Source: Halostagnicola sp. A-GB9-2
Lineage (GTDB): Archaea > Halobacteriota > Halobacteria > Halobacteriales > Natrialbaceae
Reading direction: 5' to 3'
Assembly: GCF_030068615.1 (NCBI RefSeq)
Contig: NZ_JASJOC010000006.1
Coordinates: forward strand, 124,001-188,000
Length of the DNA: 64,000 nucleotides
Positions 17,550 through 27,138 of this stretch are shown here, piece by piece. Position 1 is the stretch's first letter; each line of letters begins with the position of its first letter. The position numbers and the translations under genes are program-made. The notes under the pieces were generated by a model that was given only the letters and a program-made list of their open reading frames with translations, was not told where the DNA came from and did no database searches.

Positions 17550-18560
17550 ATGAAGGGGAGCATCCTGGATACCATCGGATCGCCGCTCGTCCAGGTGGAC
17601 TCGCCGGAGGGTGTGACGATCGCGGCCAAGATCGAATCGTTCAACCCCGGCGGGTCGGCCAAGGATCGACCGGCGCGAGAGATGGTGCGAGCGGCCGAGC
17701 GCGAGGGACTGATCGAGCCGGGCGATCGGCTCGTCGAGCCGACCAGCGGCAACACCGGTATCGGGCTCGCCCTCGTCTGTGCCGCTCGAGACTACGATCT
17801 CACGATCGTGATGCCGACCTCGAAATCTGAGGAGCGACGGCGAATCATGTCCGCCTACGGAGCTGACCTCGAGTTGGTCGACGGCGAGATGGAGGACGCT
17901 CGCGAACGTGCGGACGAACTCGAAGCCGAGGGCGCGATTCAACTCGGTCAGTTCGAGAACCCGGCCAACCCGGAAGCGCACTACCGAACGACGGGTGAGG
18001 AAATCGTCGAACAGGTCGGCGAACGCGAAATCGACGCCCTCGTCGCCGGCGTCGGCACCGGCGGAACCCTCTCGGGGATCGGTCGACGACTCCGCGAGGA
18101 GTTTCCAGAGATGGACGTTGTCGCCGTCGAACCCGAGCGCAACGCCGTTCTCTCGACGGGCGAATCCGGAAACGACGAGTTCCAGGGAATGGGGCCGGGA
18201 TTCATCAGCGATAATCTCGACCGGGAACTGATCGATTCGGTAGAAACGGTTCGACTCGAGGACGCAGAAGACGAGTGTCGGCGGCTCGCTCGCGAGGAGG
18301 GCATCCTTGTCGGCCAGTCCAGCGGCGCGACGAGTCTGGCCTCTCGACGCGTCGCAGAGCGCATCGCCGAACCCGAACTGAACTGCCCCGAGGTGCCGGA
18401 TGCGTTCGACGCGGAACCACAGCCGTCGCCGGAAACCCGATCCGACGGTAGTGGAACACTGAGCGGGGCGGGCTCCGGTGAGTTCGACGACTGTCCGCTG
18501 GTCGTGACGGTCTTCTGGGACAGCGGCGAACGGTATCTCTCGACCGGGCTGTTCGACTAA
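17550..18560 (+). CDS. cysK: Cysteine synthase (O-acetylserine sulfhydrylase family, PLP)
   Basis: 336 aa. PLP-lysine in NPGGSAKDRPAREM (Lys38), substrate loop EPTSGNTGIGLAL, phosphate-binding GVGTGGTLSGIGRR, and VGQSSGATSLAS near the C-terminus. Makes cysteine from an activated serine and sulfide. The extension after SLASRRVAERI is variable and ends in RYLSTGLFD, the usual closing motif of CysK-type enzymes. 65 nt after the alcohol dehydrogenase; the link is probably positional. ATG 17550 chosen. Confidence 0.9.
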   Translation: MKGSILDTIGSPLVQVDSPEGVTIAAKIESFNPGGSAKDRPAREMVRAAEREGLIEPGDRLVEPTSGNTGIGLALVCAARDYDLTIVMPTSKSEERRRIMSAYGADLELVDGEMEDARERADELEAEGAIQLGQFENPANPEAHYRTTGEEIVEQVGEREIDALVAGVGTGGTLSGIGRRLREEFPEMDVVAVEPERNAVLSTGESGNDEFQGMGPGFISDNLDRELIDSVETVRLEDAEDECRRLAREEGILVGQSSGATSLASRRVAERIAEPELNCPEVPDAFDAEPQPSPETRSDGSGTLSGAGSGEFDDCPLVVTVFWDSGERYLSTGLFD

Positions 18561-18662
18561 CTGCCGTCGTGGCGGTGGCACTCGGAATGGGAACCGTTCG
18601 ATAAAATACCTTTTTCAGCTAGCCTGAGATACATAACCGCGAACAGTGTAGCGTCACCTATC

Positions 18663-19373
18663 ATGTCACGCCCTTCAAGACGTCACGTCATCGCCGGTTC
18701 GATTGGATTGGTCGCACTCACCGCAGGCTGTTTGGATAACGGTGGACTGGCCTCTTCACCCGACTCGACGGCAGAGAACGAAATCGGCTCGAACGATGGG
18801 GACAACGGCACCGAAGACGACCAAGACGACGATCCGTTCGAGTTCGAACCCGTCGGCTTCCGACACCCCGATCGACCCGAAACCCCCGAGGCAGACCTGC
18901 TGAGAACTGAAGCCGACGCCGAGGACTGGGCCGAAGAACGCGGTCTCGAGGCCGACGAGGACGTTTCGGCGTTCATCGCAGAGACGGATTTCGACGGCTC
19001 GAGGGTACTTTCGCTCGAGGGAGGCGCGACGGATCTCTGTTACGAAATGGTGCTCGAAACCGTCGAACTCGATGACGAAACGGTGACGATTCGCGGCTAC
19101 GTCACCGACGAGGAGACGGATGGTGATATGTGCGCCCAACAGATCACTGCCGTCGGCGCGCTCGTCCGAGCGACGGTCGACGACGAACAGCCGTCTTCGT
19201 TTTCGGTGACGATCACCGACGCCGACGGGAGAGAGTACGGAACCGGGATTGCCACCGACAGCGCCAGCGATGAGGGATCAGAAACCGGCGATGAAGGGTA
19301 CTTCGGTTCCGCTACGGGCTCTGATCAAGCGGGCGGAAACACAACCAGCTCCGAACGAGACGACTCGAGTTAA
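18663..19373 (+). CDS. Putative Tat-exported lipoprotein, unknown function
   Basis: 236 aa. The N-terminus SRPSRRHVIAGSIGLVALTAGC carries a twin-Arg-like pair and lipobox (LTAGC), so export and lipid anchoring are expected. Then a low-complexity acidic linker, a folded domain (roughly residues 60-200, with DFDGSRVLSLEGGATDLCYE and CAQQITAVGALVRATV), and a Ser/Gly/Thr-rich tail. Two conserved-looking cysteines inside the domain could form a disulfide. Not a family I can name. Confidence 0.75.
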   Translation: MSRPSRRHVIAGSIGLVALTAGCLDNGGLASSPDSTAENEIGSNDGDNGTEDDQDDDPFEFEPVGFRHPDRPETPEADLLRTEADAEDWAEERGLEADEDVSAFIAETDFDGSRVLSLEGGATDLCYEMVLETVELDDETVTIRGYVTDEETDGDMCAQQITAVGALVRATVDDEQPSSFSVTITDADGREYGTGIATDSASDEGSETGDEGYFGSATGSDQAGGNTTSSERDDSS

Positions 19374-19394
19374 CTACCCGGGTAGAAGAAACAA

Positions 19395-20285
19395 TCAGTC
19401 ATCGGTACCGTTCTCGAGAAATTCTCGCAGAATTTCGTTGAACTCCTCTGGGCGTTCGCGGGGAGCCCAGTGACCACAGTTGTCGACGAGCTCGAGTCTC
19501 GAATTCGGAATCAGTTCGTGGGCGCGTTTCGACCACCGAACGGGAAAGAGCGGATCGTCGACGCCGTGGACCAGCAACGTCGGAACCGAAAGTGACTCGA
19601 GTTCGTCGGTGAAATCCGTTCGAGCCTCGCCCTCTGCGGTGAGTTCTGCGCGCTGAAAGGCTTCGAAGGCCTCGCCAGCACCCCGTTGGCGCGCTCGAGA
19701 TCGAAACTCGTCGACGAAGTTGGGGTCGAGATCTGACGGGTTCGCGACGACGTTTCCGAGCGCCAGTCGCGTCGTTTCGCTCGAGACGCTCATCGCCGTC
19801 CAGCCGAGCGAGTTCGCGCCGGGAACGTGTGCCGCCCCTTTGAAGAACGAACCGCCGGGGATCCGCCGTCCGAGCCCGTAGCTGTCGACGAGACCCAGTG
19901 CGTCGACGTTCTTCGGATGCCGGAGTGCGTAGCCGAGCGCGCCGGCACCGCCCATCGAGATGCCGACGAGGGAGACCGACTCGTCATCGAGGTCGGTTTC
20001 GGCGAGAAACCCCCCGAGGACGGAAACGTAGCGGTCGATCGTCTGCTCGCCGATCGGGGTGCTGTCGCCGTATCCCGGCCAGTTAGGGGCGTATACTCGG
20101 TAGTCGTCGGCGAGCGCGTCGATCGCGTGTCGCCAGGAGAGCGTCGCGTCGTCGACGCCGCCGCCGTGGAGCAAGACGACCGGATCGCCGCCGGACGTTC
20201 CGGCGCGACGGTAGCTCAGCCGAACGTCAGCGTCGCCGGGCTTGCCGATACCGGAAACAGTCGTGACGCCGGTGCCGCCCGTCAT
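19395..20285 (-). CDS. Alpha/beta hydrolase
   Basis: 296 aa. Oxyanion-hole HGGGVDDATLSW, YAPNWPGYGDS, nucleophile elbow VGISMGGAGALG, acid in LLVHGVDDPLFPV and catalytic His in VDNCGHWAPRE, so the Ser-Asp-His triad is complete. Similar to C-C bond hydrolases and lactone hydrolases of the fold; the substrate is unknown. ATG 20285 overlaps the stop of the upstream gene (ATGA), so they form one operon. Confidence 0.87.
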   Translation of the reverse strand: MTGGTGVTTVSGIGKPGDADVRLSYRRAGTSGGDPVVLLHGGGVDDATLSWRHAIDALADDYRVYAPNWPGYGDSTPIGEQTIDRYVSVLGGFLAETDLDDESVSLVGISMGGAGALGYALRHPKNVDALGLVDSYGLGRRIPGGSFFKGAAHVPGANSLGWTAMSVSSETTRLALGNVVANPSDLDPNFVDEFRSRARQRGAGEAFEAFQRAELTAEGEARTDFTDELESLSVPTLLVHGVDDPLFPVRWSKRAHELIPNSRLELVDNCGHWAPRERPEEFNEILREFLENGTDD

Positions 20286-20914
20286 CGGGTAAATTCCGAT
20301 TCGGTGAGTCGAACGACGAGTGTTTCTTCGACATCCCTGAGGTCGTACTCGGGGAGGTCGCCGTCAATTCGGCGAACGTACAGCGGCTCGACCAGTTCCT
20401 TCGGCCCGAACGCTGTCGTGACGGTTCGTTCTGTATTCGACCCCTCGGGATCGTCCGCAGAGTCGGCTTCGGGGCCCGTCGGTCGAGTCCGTCTCGATCC
20501 ACCGTCGGATTCTCCGCCGCCATCCGTCTCCGAATGTGGCGGCGTGTCGGTTCCGTCGCTCTCGTCTTCCCGAGAAGCAGGTGTCTCGAGGCCGTACACC
20601 TTGCAGAACTCTCCCGTAGTATCGGGGTCGATATCGCCGTTTCGAAGCTGTTCGGCAAGCTGACGCGACAGCCACTCCTCATCGTCAATGCTCGGCTCCT
20701 GAACGAGGCATTCGTCGACGAATCGAGTGAGGTACCACTGCAGATCGTTGAGCAACGAAACCGCGGCTCCGACGCTTACGGTTCGAACCGCAAGTGCGTT
20801 CTCGAACGGACGTTCGAGATCGTACGTCGCCAGCGCGTCCCTGGAGGTCTCTCGAGAGAGCAGTTCGTACTGGAGGTTCACACCGTCTTCTCCGATGAGA
20901 CAGACGCGGGTCAC
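20282..20914 (-). CDS. Conserved haloarchaeal protein (DUF5804-like)
   Basis: 210 aa from the GTG at 20914 (TRVCLIGEDGVNLQYELLS). Well-structured N-terminal half (LATYDLERPFENALAVRTVS, LLNDLQWYLTRFVDECLVQ), a disordered Asp/Ser/Gly-rich linker, then a short C-terminal strand region ending LTESEFTR. I recall this N-terminal pattern as DUF5804 but cannot check. The longer ATG start at 21028 adds residues without resemblance. Coupled to the alpha/beta hydrolase by a 4-nt overlap. Function unknown. Confidence 0.68.
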   Translation of the reverse strand: MTRVCLIGEDGVNLQYELLSRETSRDALATYDLERPFENALAVRTVSVGAAVSLLNDLQWYLTRFVDECLVQEPSIDDEEWLSRQLAEQLRNGDIDPDTTGEFCKVYGLETPASREDESDGTDTPPHSETDGGGESDGGSRRTRPTGPEADSADDPEGSNTERTVTTAFGPKELVEPLYVRRIDGDLPEYDLRDVEETLVVRLTESEFTR

Positions 20915-21042
20915 TGTTGGGATGTGTGCGGGACTCGGTAATGTGGGTTTCGCCTCTGGCCCGGTTTTCGATCGGTACTGAAGCCGAAATATCTGTTCCG
21001 AACGGTCTCGTCGACGAAGGGCTCCCATCGAAGCGATTTTCC

Positions 21043-22146
21043 TTACTGGTTTGGGACCTGCGCCGTCTGCGGCCGTTTGGAGCTACTCGAGACGACTCGT
21101 TCGACGTTTCCGCGTGCCTCGGCGACGTCGACGATCAGTTCCGTGAGGTTGACGAGACCCCCGACGTAGGCATCACGGCGTTCGCGTCGACGGCTGCGAA
21201 CGCTCTCGTCTCGAAGGGACTCGAGCGCTCGCGACTTGACGTGCTCGTATCGATCGCAGTCCTCGATCAGTCCCACATCCTCGAGCGCGGCGAATTCTCC
21301 GAACTCTCGGTCCTCGGTCCCGCCGTAGCGGATGGCCGGTGTTCCGAGGAGACCCGCTTCGGTGACGATCGTTCCGGTGTCCGCGACGAGGAGATGGGCT
21401 TCTCGGATCGCATCGTGGATCAACGCGGGATGGAGATCGTACTCGCGCGCCGGTAACTGTCGGAGGTCCATCGTCCCGGCCTCGTCGGAGACGAAGACAG
21501 TCGCCTCTTCAGAGAGCGAGGTGAGAAGGTCCTCGCGTTGTGCCGGCGAAAACCCCGCCGCACCGACGTCGTGGAGTGCATCAAAGGCGTTGAACCGTAC
21601 GATCGCGTACCGTTCGTCGTCCTCGACACCGAGTCGATCACGGATATCCGGAATCGGTTCGTAGACCGCTGGATGGAGGTACGCACACTCTTTGAACCCG
21701 TCGAACGTGTAGTGGTCCGACCCGAGATCTCGCCGCGTGACGTGTGGGGTGATGATCGCGTCGGCGAACGGCTGCGAGACGGTGTGGTTGAAATCACCCG
21801 GCTCGTCGTCGAGAAGCAACACCGTGTTCGCCGTCGTAATCGTTCCCGAAAACGCGGCGTAGGGCCCCCGTCCGAATATCACGTCCGGTTGAAACCGTCG
21901 CGCTTCGAGCGCGATTTCTGTGAGTTGCCCGCCCAGTTCGCGGGCGAACTCGAGCCGAGAGTATGCTGTTGTTTCGTGGCTACCGTACACTCTGTATGTG
22001 ATACCAAAAAAATCCAGAAGGTCAGTTGTGCATCCATACTCACGGGCCAGAACGAGGACGTCGTGGCCTCGTTCGGTGAGTCGGGAGATGGCGTTGCTGT
22101 ACGTGTGGGCGTGTGCCGGCGTATTCGCGAAGATCAGAACCCGCAT
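21043..22146 (-). CDS. DUF354 family protein (GT-B-like glycosyltransferase fold)
   Basis: 367 aa. RVLIFANTPAHAHTYSNAISRLTERGHDVLVLARE is the DUF354 N-terminal Rossmann entry; ADTGTIVTEAGLLGTPAIRYGG is the C-terminal nucleotide-sugar-type loop. DUF354 proteins resemble UDP-GlcNAc 2-epimerase/GT-B enzymes, and many sit in surface-glycan loci. No other glycan gene is adjacent here. Soluble; no signal peptide. Confidence 0.83.
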   Translation of the reverse strand: MRVLIFANTPAHAHTYSNAISRLTERGHDVLVLAREYGCTTDLLDFFGITYRVYGSHETTAYSRLEFARELGGQLTEIALEARRFQPDVIFGRGPYAAFSGTITTANTVLLLDDEPGDFNHTVSQPFADAIITPHVTRRDLGSDHYTFDGFKECAYLHPAVYEPIPDIRDRLGVEDDERYAIVRFNAFDALHDVGAAGFSPAQREDLLTSLSEEATVFVSDEAGTMDLRQLPAREYDLHPALIHDAIREAHLLVADTGTIVTEAGLLGTPAIRYGGTEDREFGEFAALEDVGLIEDCDRYEHVKSRALESLRDESVRSRRRERRDAYVGGLVNLTELIVDVAEARGNVERVVSSSSKRPQTAQVPNQ

Positions 22147-22434
22147 CGAGACGACCTTGCCACTATCAGCCCTTTGTAATTAGAATGGTACAAATGGCAG
22201 TACCAAGTTGTGTCAGATGTACATACAATAGTGAATAGCTATAGGAGGGTAACCGATCCGAAACGGTCGAGTAACTGTATCATATCTATCTATATCCGGC
22301 GCTTACGAATTTTCACTCTTCGTCCGGAGACCAACGAACAACCCGCTTCGCGGACGACTACTACAGTATGTCTATCCCAACGTCGAGAACCTCTCTGATA
22401 AGTGATGTCTCGGAATTTCAGGACGAGGAGGATA

Positions 22435-23613
22435 TCAAGGTTCGATCAGCTCTGCATCCGTGGCCGCCGTCGTTGCACGTTCGAGTAGGTCGTCCGGTTC
22501 GGCCGCCAACAGCGGCTCGAGTTGCGCGTTCGTCTCGGCCCGGTCGGGGGCGACCCGGTTACAACCCGCGTCGATCGTCGAATCGGTGTACGTGCCGATT
22601 TCGCGGGCTTTCGCGACGATATCCTGTTTGTCCCAGGTGAGGAGGGGTCGGTGGATCGGCAAATCCGTTACGCGGCTCGTCACACCCAGGTTCTGTGCGG
22701 TCTGACTCGATTTCTGCCCGATCGCCTCGCCGGTCACGATACCGCTCGCACCCGTTCGAGTGGCGGTTTCCTCAGCCACTCGATAGAAGAACCGTCGAAG
22801 CGAGAGCATTCGCCCCTCCTCCATTCGCTCGACAAGCTTCGAAACGACGTCACCACCGGGAACGCGATAAACGCGCATATCGAAATCCGGCGCGTACCGC
22901 GAGAGCGATCGAACGGTTTCCATCGCTCGAGCCTCGTGATCGATCCCGCCATAATCGCCGAGATCGACGTAAATTGGGATGATCGGCGATCCGCGTTTCA
23001 TGATCTCGTAGGCGGCAACCGGCGAGTCGATTCCGCCGCTGACCAGCGTGACCATCGGTTCCTGCGAGCCGAGCGGGAGACCGCCGGGCCCGGAAACTGA
23101 ATCGAGGTAGACGAACGCCTCTTCGTCGCGAATCTCGACACCGAACGTGAGATCCGGATCGTCGAGATCGACTTCCGGCTCAAACTCGTCTTCGACCGCC
23201 TCCCAGATGACGGTGCCGCCCTCTCGAGCGAGGTCCTCGCTCGTGTATGGAAGCCGTTTGTCCGCCCGTCTGGCGTCGACAGCGAAGGAGCCGCCGTCGT
23301 AGTGCTCTCGTGCGGTTTCTTCGAGTACGTCGTAGATTTCGTCCCGCTCGGGTGGAAGGGTAACGGCGGCGCTCGCAGAGACCACTCCGAAGGTCGTCGC
23401 CGCGGCCTCGACGGCCTCCGCGGTGTCGGCCTCGTCAGTGGTGATCAGCGGTCGATGCCACCGTCGATCGACCTCACCGGAAACCGACCGGTCCTCGAGT
23501 GCGGCCTCGAGATTCTCGACGAGAATCCGGAGCATGTACCGCTTGACCGTCGTGCTTTTAGTGTTTAGGTCCCCGTGGCGAACGAGGACGGTATCAGCGC
23601 CCGGCGGGTGCAT
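22435..23613 (-). CDS. thiI: tRNA 4-thiouridine synthetase ThiI
   Basis: 392 aa. N-terminal ferredoxin-like/THUMP region (VRHGDLNTKSTTVKRYM), adenylation PP-loop VSGGIDSPVAAYEIMKRGS, and GEAIGQKSSQTAQNL plus HRPLLTWDKQDIV, typical of ThiI. Adds sulfur to U8 of tRNA. There is no C-terminal rhodanese domain, so sulfur must come another way, as usual in archaea. ATG 23613. Divergent AT-rich DNA (22147-22434) lies downstream and holds no gene I can support. Confidence 0.92.
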   Translation of the reverse strand: MHPPGADTVLVRHGDLNTKSTTVKRYMLRILVENLEAALEDRSVSGEVDRRWHRPLITTDEADTAEAVEAAATTFGVVSASAAVTLPPERDEIYDVLEETAREHYDGGSFAVDARRADKRLPYTSEDLAREGGTVIWEAVEDEFEPEVDLDDPDLTFGVEIRDEEAFVYLDSVSGPGGLPLGSQEPMVTLVSGGIDSPVAAYEIMKRGSPIIPIYVDLGDYGGIDHEARAMETVRSLSRYAPDFDMRVYRVPGGDVVSKLVERMEEGRMLSLRRFFYRVAEETATRTGASGIVTGEAIGQKSSQTAQNLGVTSRVTDLPIHRPLLTWDKQDIVAKAREIGTYTDSTIDAGCNRVAPDRAETNAQLEPLLAAEPDDLLERATTAATDAELIEP

Positions 23614-23676
23614 AGGATTCGATAGACGGCCCTGGCTATAAGGGGGTTACGAGGGGCGGACGACGGAGCGGTCGCG

Positions 23677-24951
23677 TTAAATGATCGACTCGTCGACCGT
23701 CGGGCTGAGACTTCCCGTGTGACTGTAAATTCCTGCAACGAGGATGACAGCCGCACAGAGCGGGATGAAGACGCTAAGCGTGTAAATGAAGCTAAAGCCG
23801 ACGGCTTCCGCGACCGGTACTGCGATCAGCGGACCGAGCCCGCCACCGACATCGCCGAGGACGTTGTTCGTGGCCATCGCACGCCCCATTCTGTCTTCGG
23901 GTGTGAGGTCTGCCAACAGCGCCGTAAGCGGGCCGCCGACGCCGCCCTGTCCGGCACCGATCAGCGCGCAGGCGATGACGACGTACCAGAACGACGGGGA
24001 AAGGATCAGGACGACGAACCCGAGGCAGTTCGTAATCAAGAAGAAGACGAGAATGGGAACGCGCGCTCCCACGCTGTCGCTAATCACGCCTCCTGAAATG
24101 GTGAACACCGCCCCGGCGAGAACGGAGACCGCCATCAACATGCCGGACGTCCCCTGCTCTTCGTAGTCGATAGTGTAGCCGAGTATATCCACGGACAGGG
24201 TTAGCGCCTCGGCGTCGAGGTAGATCACGAGCGTCGAGAACAGGACGCCGATGTACGCGAAGTAGAGCCCAAAGTTGACCAAGCCGACGGTGACCGCCGG
24301 CAGGGTCAACTCGACATCCCACGGTTTGACCGAGGTGTTGTGATCCTCGACGTGCGTTTCGGGGACGATAAAGTAGGCGATAACGCTCGCGAGACCCGCG
24401 AAGGCGGCTGCGAGGATGAACGCGCTCGCGTTGCTGTATATCTCGCTGACGAGGCCGCCCAGAACCATCCCTGCGGGGAACCCGAACGTAATCCCCGCGC
24501 GAACGATCCCCATACTGGTTCCTCGCGAGTCGGCTTCGCTGATATCGGCCGTAATCGTGTACGCTGTCGCGAAGACGAGTGCGCTTCCGACCCCCCACAT
24601 AACCCGCGAAAGGACGAACCAGAACTCGGGAACGTCAGGGATAAACGCGATGTCCTGGGCGAGAATCGCAACAACGTAGCCGAACGTCGCGACGCCTTCG
24701 ATCGCCAGGCCCGCGATAAACGGTTTTCGGGTCCCGATACGATCGACGAGAATTCCCGCCGGCGCGTTCGCAAAGAGTCGCGTCCACCGATTAGCCGACA
24801 GGATAACACCGACCATCACCGCCGAAATACCGAGCACTTCGCCGAGGTTCGGGAGAATCGGGAAAATAACGCCGCCGCCGAACCCGACAAAGAAGGTGCT
24901 CGCGACGACCGCAAAAACGACCGCTCGAGCGTTCGCTTCGGATGTAGACAC
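23677..24951 (-). CDS. MFS transporter
   Basis: 424 aa with about twelve hydrophobic segments and the loop 2-3 MFS motif region (SANRWTRLFANAPAGILVDRIGTRKP, the G-x-x-x-D-R-x-G-R/T-[RK] pattern). Central acidic loop and second half GGVISDSVGARVP repeat the same signature. Looks like a drug/metabolite efflux-type member; the substrate is unknown. The start is GTG at 24951. No regulator is adjacent. Confidence 0.85.
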   Translation of the reverse strand: MSTSEANARAVVFAVVASTFFVGFGGGVIFPILPNLGEVLGISAVMVGVILSANRWTRLFANAPAGILVDRIGTRKPFIAGLAIEGVATFGYVVAILAQDIAFIPDVPEFWFVLSRVMWGVGSALVFATAYTITADISEADSRGTSMGIVRAGITFGFPAGMVLGGLVSEIYSNASAFILAAAFAGLASVIAYFIVPETHVEDHNTSVKPWDVELTLPAVTVGLVNFGLYFAYIGVLFSTLVIYLDAEALTLSVDILGYTIDYEEQGTSGMLMAVSVLAGAVFTISGGVISDSVGARVPILVFFLITNCLGFVVLILSPSFWYVVIACALIGAGQGGVGGPLTALLADLTPEDRMGRAMATNNVLGDVGGGLGPLIAVPVAEAVGFSFIYTLSVFIPLCAAVILVAGIYSHTGSLSPTVDESII

Positions 24952-25147
24952 TACGCTGACACCATGGTGTTTCGATTCGTAATAGTAGTTTGCGAGGGGA
25001 GCTAATTATTATTCCGAAGGCCGACGAGACGTTCCAGTACACGTCAGGTCCGACGAAGCCAAAGAGAGACTTCTCTGTTCCCCTATCGAGCGAAAACAGA
25101 ACTGTTCGGAAACGCTCTCGAACGCGTTCTGAAAGTACCGGTCGAGT

Positions 25148-26353
25148 CTAGAACGTCGACAGTTCGCCGTCGATGATGCGACGGGTAATCTCGGTGACGT
25201 TGCCGAGTCCATCGTCGACGATCGCCTGGATCTCTTCTTCGACATCGGCGAGAACGACGCCGTCTTCGGTGACGACGTGAACGTCTGCGACGTGCGGTTG
25301 ATCGATCGGTCGGCCGATCTGGCTCAGCAATCGAACGCGAAGGTCCCGAATGCCGTCGACTTCATCGACGACCCGTTCCGCGATGTCGGTCGAGAGCAAG
25401 TTGTAGATCTTTCCGATGTGGTTGACCGGGTTCTTTCCGCTGGTCGCTTCCATCGACATCGATCGATTCGGCGAGATGAGGCCGTTCGCTCGGTTGCCAC
25501 GCCCAACGGATCCATCGTCGCCTTGCTCGGCGGACGTTCCCGTAACGGTCAGATATATCGCGCCCTGGTCGTAATCGTCCGCGGTGTTGACGTATACGTT
25601 GACGTCTCGATCGGTGTACTCCGTGGCGATGGTCTCGACGAACTCCCGCACCGATTCGACCGCGTCGATGTACGCGTCCATGTTCGGGAGGTACTCGTCG
25701 ATCATGGCCGCCGCGACGGTGACGTCGATCTGGTCACCCTCGCGCTTGCCCATGATCTTCACGTCGGGACCGAGATACGGATTCTCTTCGGCGAATTCTC
25801 CGTTGAGCCGACTCTCGGCGTTGTAGACGATCTGCTCGGTCTCCGAAAGCGGGGCGTGGCCGACGCCGAAACTTGTGTCGTTCGCCATCGGAACGGTCAC
25901 TTCGTCTTCTCCGAAGACCTCCTGGAGGTCGCCGCTTCCTTCGCCCAACTTCACGTCGACGACGATATCCTCGCCGTAGGTGAGCTGTGGAATCTCCGCC
26001 TCGAGGTACTCCCGCGCCGCTTTGAGCGCGATCGTTTCGGTCGGGATGATCTCTCCCTCGTAGCGTTTAGTCGCTCGTCCGACGATGAGCACATAGATCG
26101 GGTCGACGACTTCGCCGCCGCCGAACGCGGGCGCGGCTTCTCCGGCGACGAGTTGCGTTTCGTCCGTGTTGAAGTGCAAGACCTGCCCGACGCGGTCGAG
26201 ATACTCGCGTGCGAGCGCTCCCGCGACGCTTTCGGCGATACCGTCACAGATCGAATCGGGGTGACCGATCCCCTTTCGCTCGACGATTTCGACTTCCTGA
26301 TCCTCAACAGCCCGACGCTCGATCGGTTCGACTCTGATGTTCCGCTCGCTCAT
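25148..26353 (-). CDS. mat: Archaeal S-adenosylmethionine synthetase
   Basis: 401 aa, the archaeal MAT family (distinct from bacterial MetK). [73 protein letters not shown] and [16 protein letters not shown] are signature segments. Makes SAM from methionine and ATP. The ATG at 26353 starts [18 protein letters not shown]; the frame continues upstream to 26695 but that DNA is antisense to the CYTH gene. Confidence 0.96.
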   Translation of the reverse strand: MSERNIRVEPIERRAVEDQEVEIVERKGIGHPDSICDGIAESVAGALAREYLDRVGQVLHFNTDETQLVAGEAAPAFGGGEVVDPIYVLIVGRATKRYEGEIIPTETIALKAAREYLEAEIPQLTYGEDIVVDVKLGEGSGDLQEVFGEDEVTVPMANDTSFGVGHAPLSETEQIVYNAESRLNGEFAEENPYLGPDVKIMGKREGDQIDVTVAAAMIDEYLPNMDAYIDAVESVREFVETIATEYTDRDVNVYVNTADDYDQGAIYLTVTGTSAEQGDDGSVGRGNRANGLISPNRSMSMEATSGKNPVNHIGKIYNLLSTDIAERVVDEVDGIRDLRVRLLSQIGRPIDQPHVADVHVVTEDGVVLADVEEEIQAIVDDGLGNVTEITRRIIDGELSTF

Positions 26354-26447
26354 TGTCTGATCTTGATCGAGCGTGGTTCTATAACTTGCGGAAACAGTTG
26401 GCCCCAATAATATGCACAGTGGTAATCTCTCGGGCGATCGAGCCGGG

Positions 26448-26999
26448 TTACTCCTCGAGGAGCATGCCGAGATAGGAGGTTTGGACGGTTTCGTCCGGAT
26501 CGAGTCTAAGCTGCTCGAGCACCTCGAACGCGCCCTCGCGTGCCGGTTCGAGGTCGGCGTCGGTAGCAATCGTTTCCACTTCGACGTACTCACCCACGTC
26601 GTCGACCGCATCACAGGTGATCGTATACGAGTCGAACGCCTCGAGCTCGAAGCGCTCGCGTTCCTTTCGAACCGTCGCGGCCGGTTCGAATCCAAGGTTC
26701 TTCAAGACCGCGTCGAAGGCCTCCCCGTCTTCGAGACCGGTTTCAATTTCCTCGCGCGTCTTCGATTCGTCGTCCACGAGCGGCCCTTTGTACGTGACGT
26801 TGGCCTCCGCGTTTTGCTCGTCGATGGATCGTTCCCGTCGAATCCGTAGCGCTTCGTCCGTTTCGGCGAACGACCGATGCGGAGCATCGTAGTAGGTGTC
26901 CGTCTGAACGACGGTTCCCAGCTCTGTCGCCCCGAGTTCGATCACCCGATCGCGGACGCGCTCGAGATCGGCAGGGACTTTCACTTCGACCTCGTACAT
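26448..26999 (-). CDS. cyaB: CYTH-domain class IV adenylate cyclase-like protein
   Basis: 183 aa. The EVEVK signature (residues 3-7) opens the CYTH triphosphate tunnel; QTDTYYDAPHRSFAETDEALRIRRE and NVTYKGPL follow in the expected order, and YVEVETI closes it. Family members act as thiamine triphosphatase, tripolyphosphatase or class IV adenylate cyclase; the sequence does not decide. ATG 26999 chosen because the ExExK motif must lie at the very N-terminus. 95 nt upstream of mat on the same strand. Confidence 0.88.
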   Translation of the reverse strand: MYEVEVKVPADLERVRDRVIELGATELGTVVQTDTYYDAPHRSFAETDEALRIRRERSIDEQNAEANVTYKGPLVDDESKTREEIETGLEDGEAFDAVLKNLGFEPAATVRKERERFELEAFDSYTITCDAVDDVGEYVEVETIATDADLEPAREGAFEVLEQLRLDPDETVQTSYLGMLLEE

Positions 27000-27138
27000 A
27001 CCCGTTTCCACGCACAGGGAGGGTAAGTATCGGTCGTTTCTACCCGGTTTGTGGAACGGAGCTTTCAGGTTATGCACTCGAACCACGTGCTGGCGCGAAA
27101 ACGTCGTCCTTAAATGTAGACAGGGGGACGTACAACGT

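Noticed and set aside
25277-26410. 377-aa plus-strand frame over mat
   Set aside because: Antisense of the archaeal SAM synthetase.
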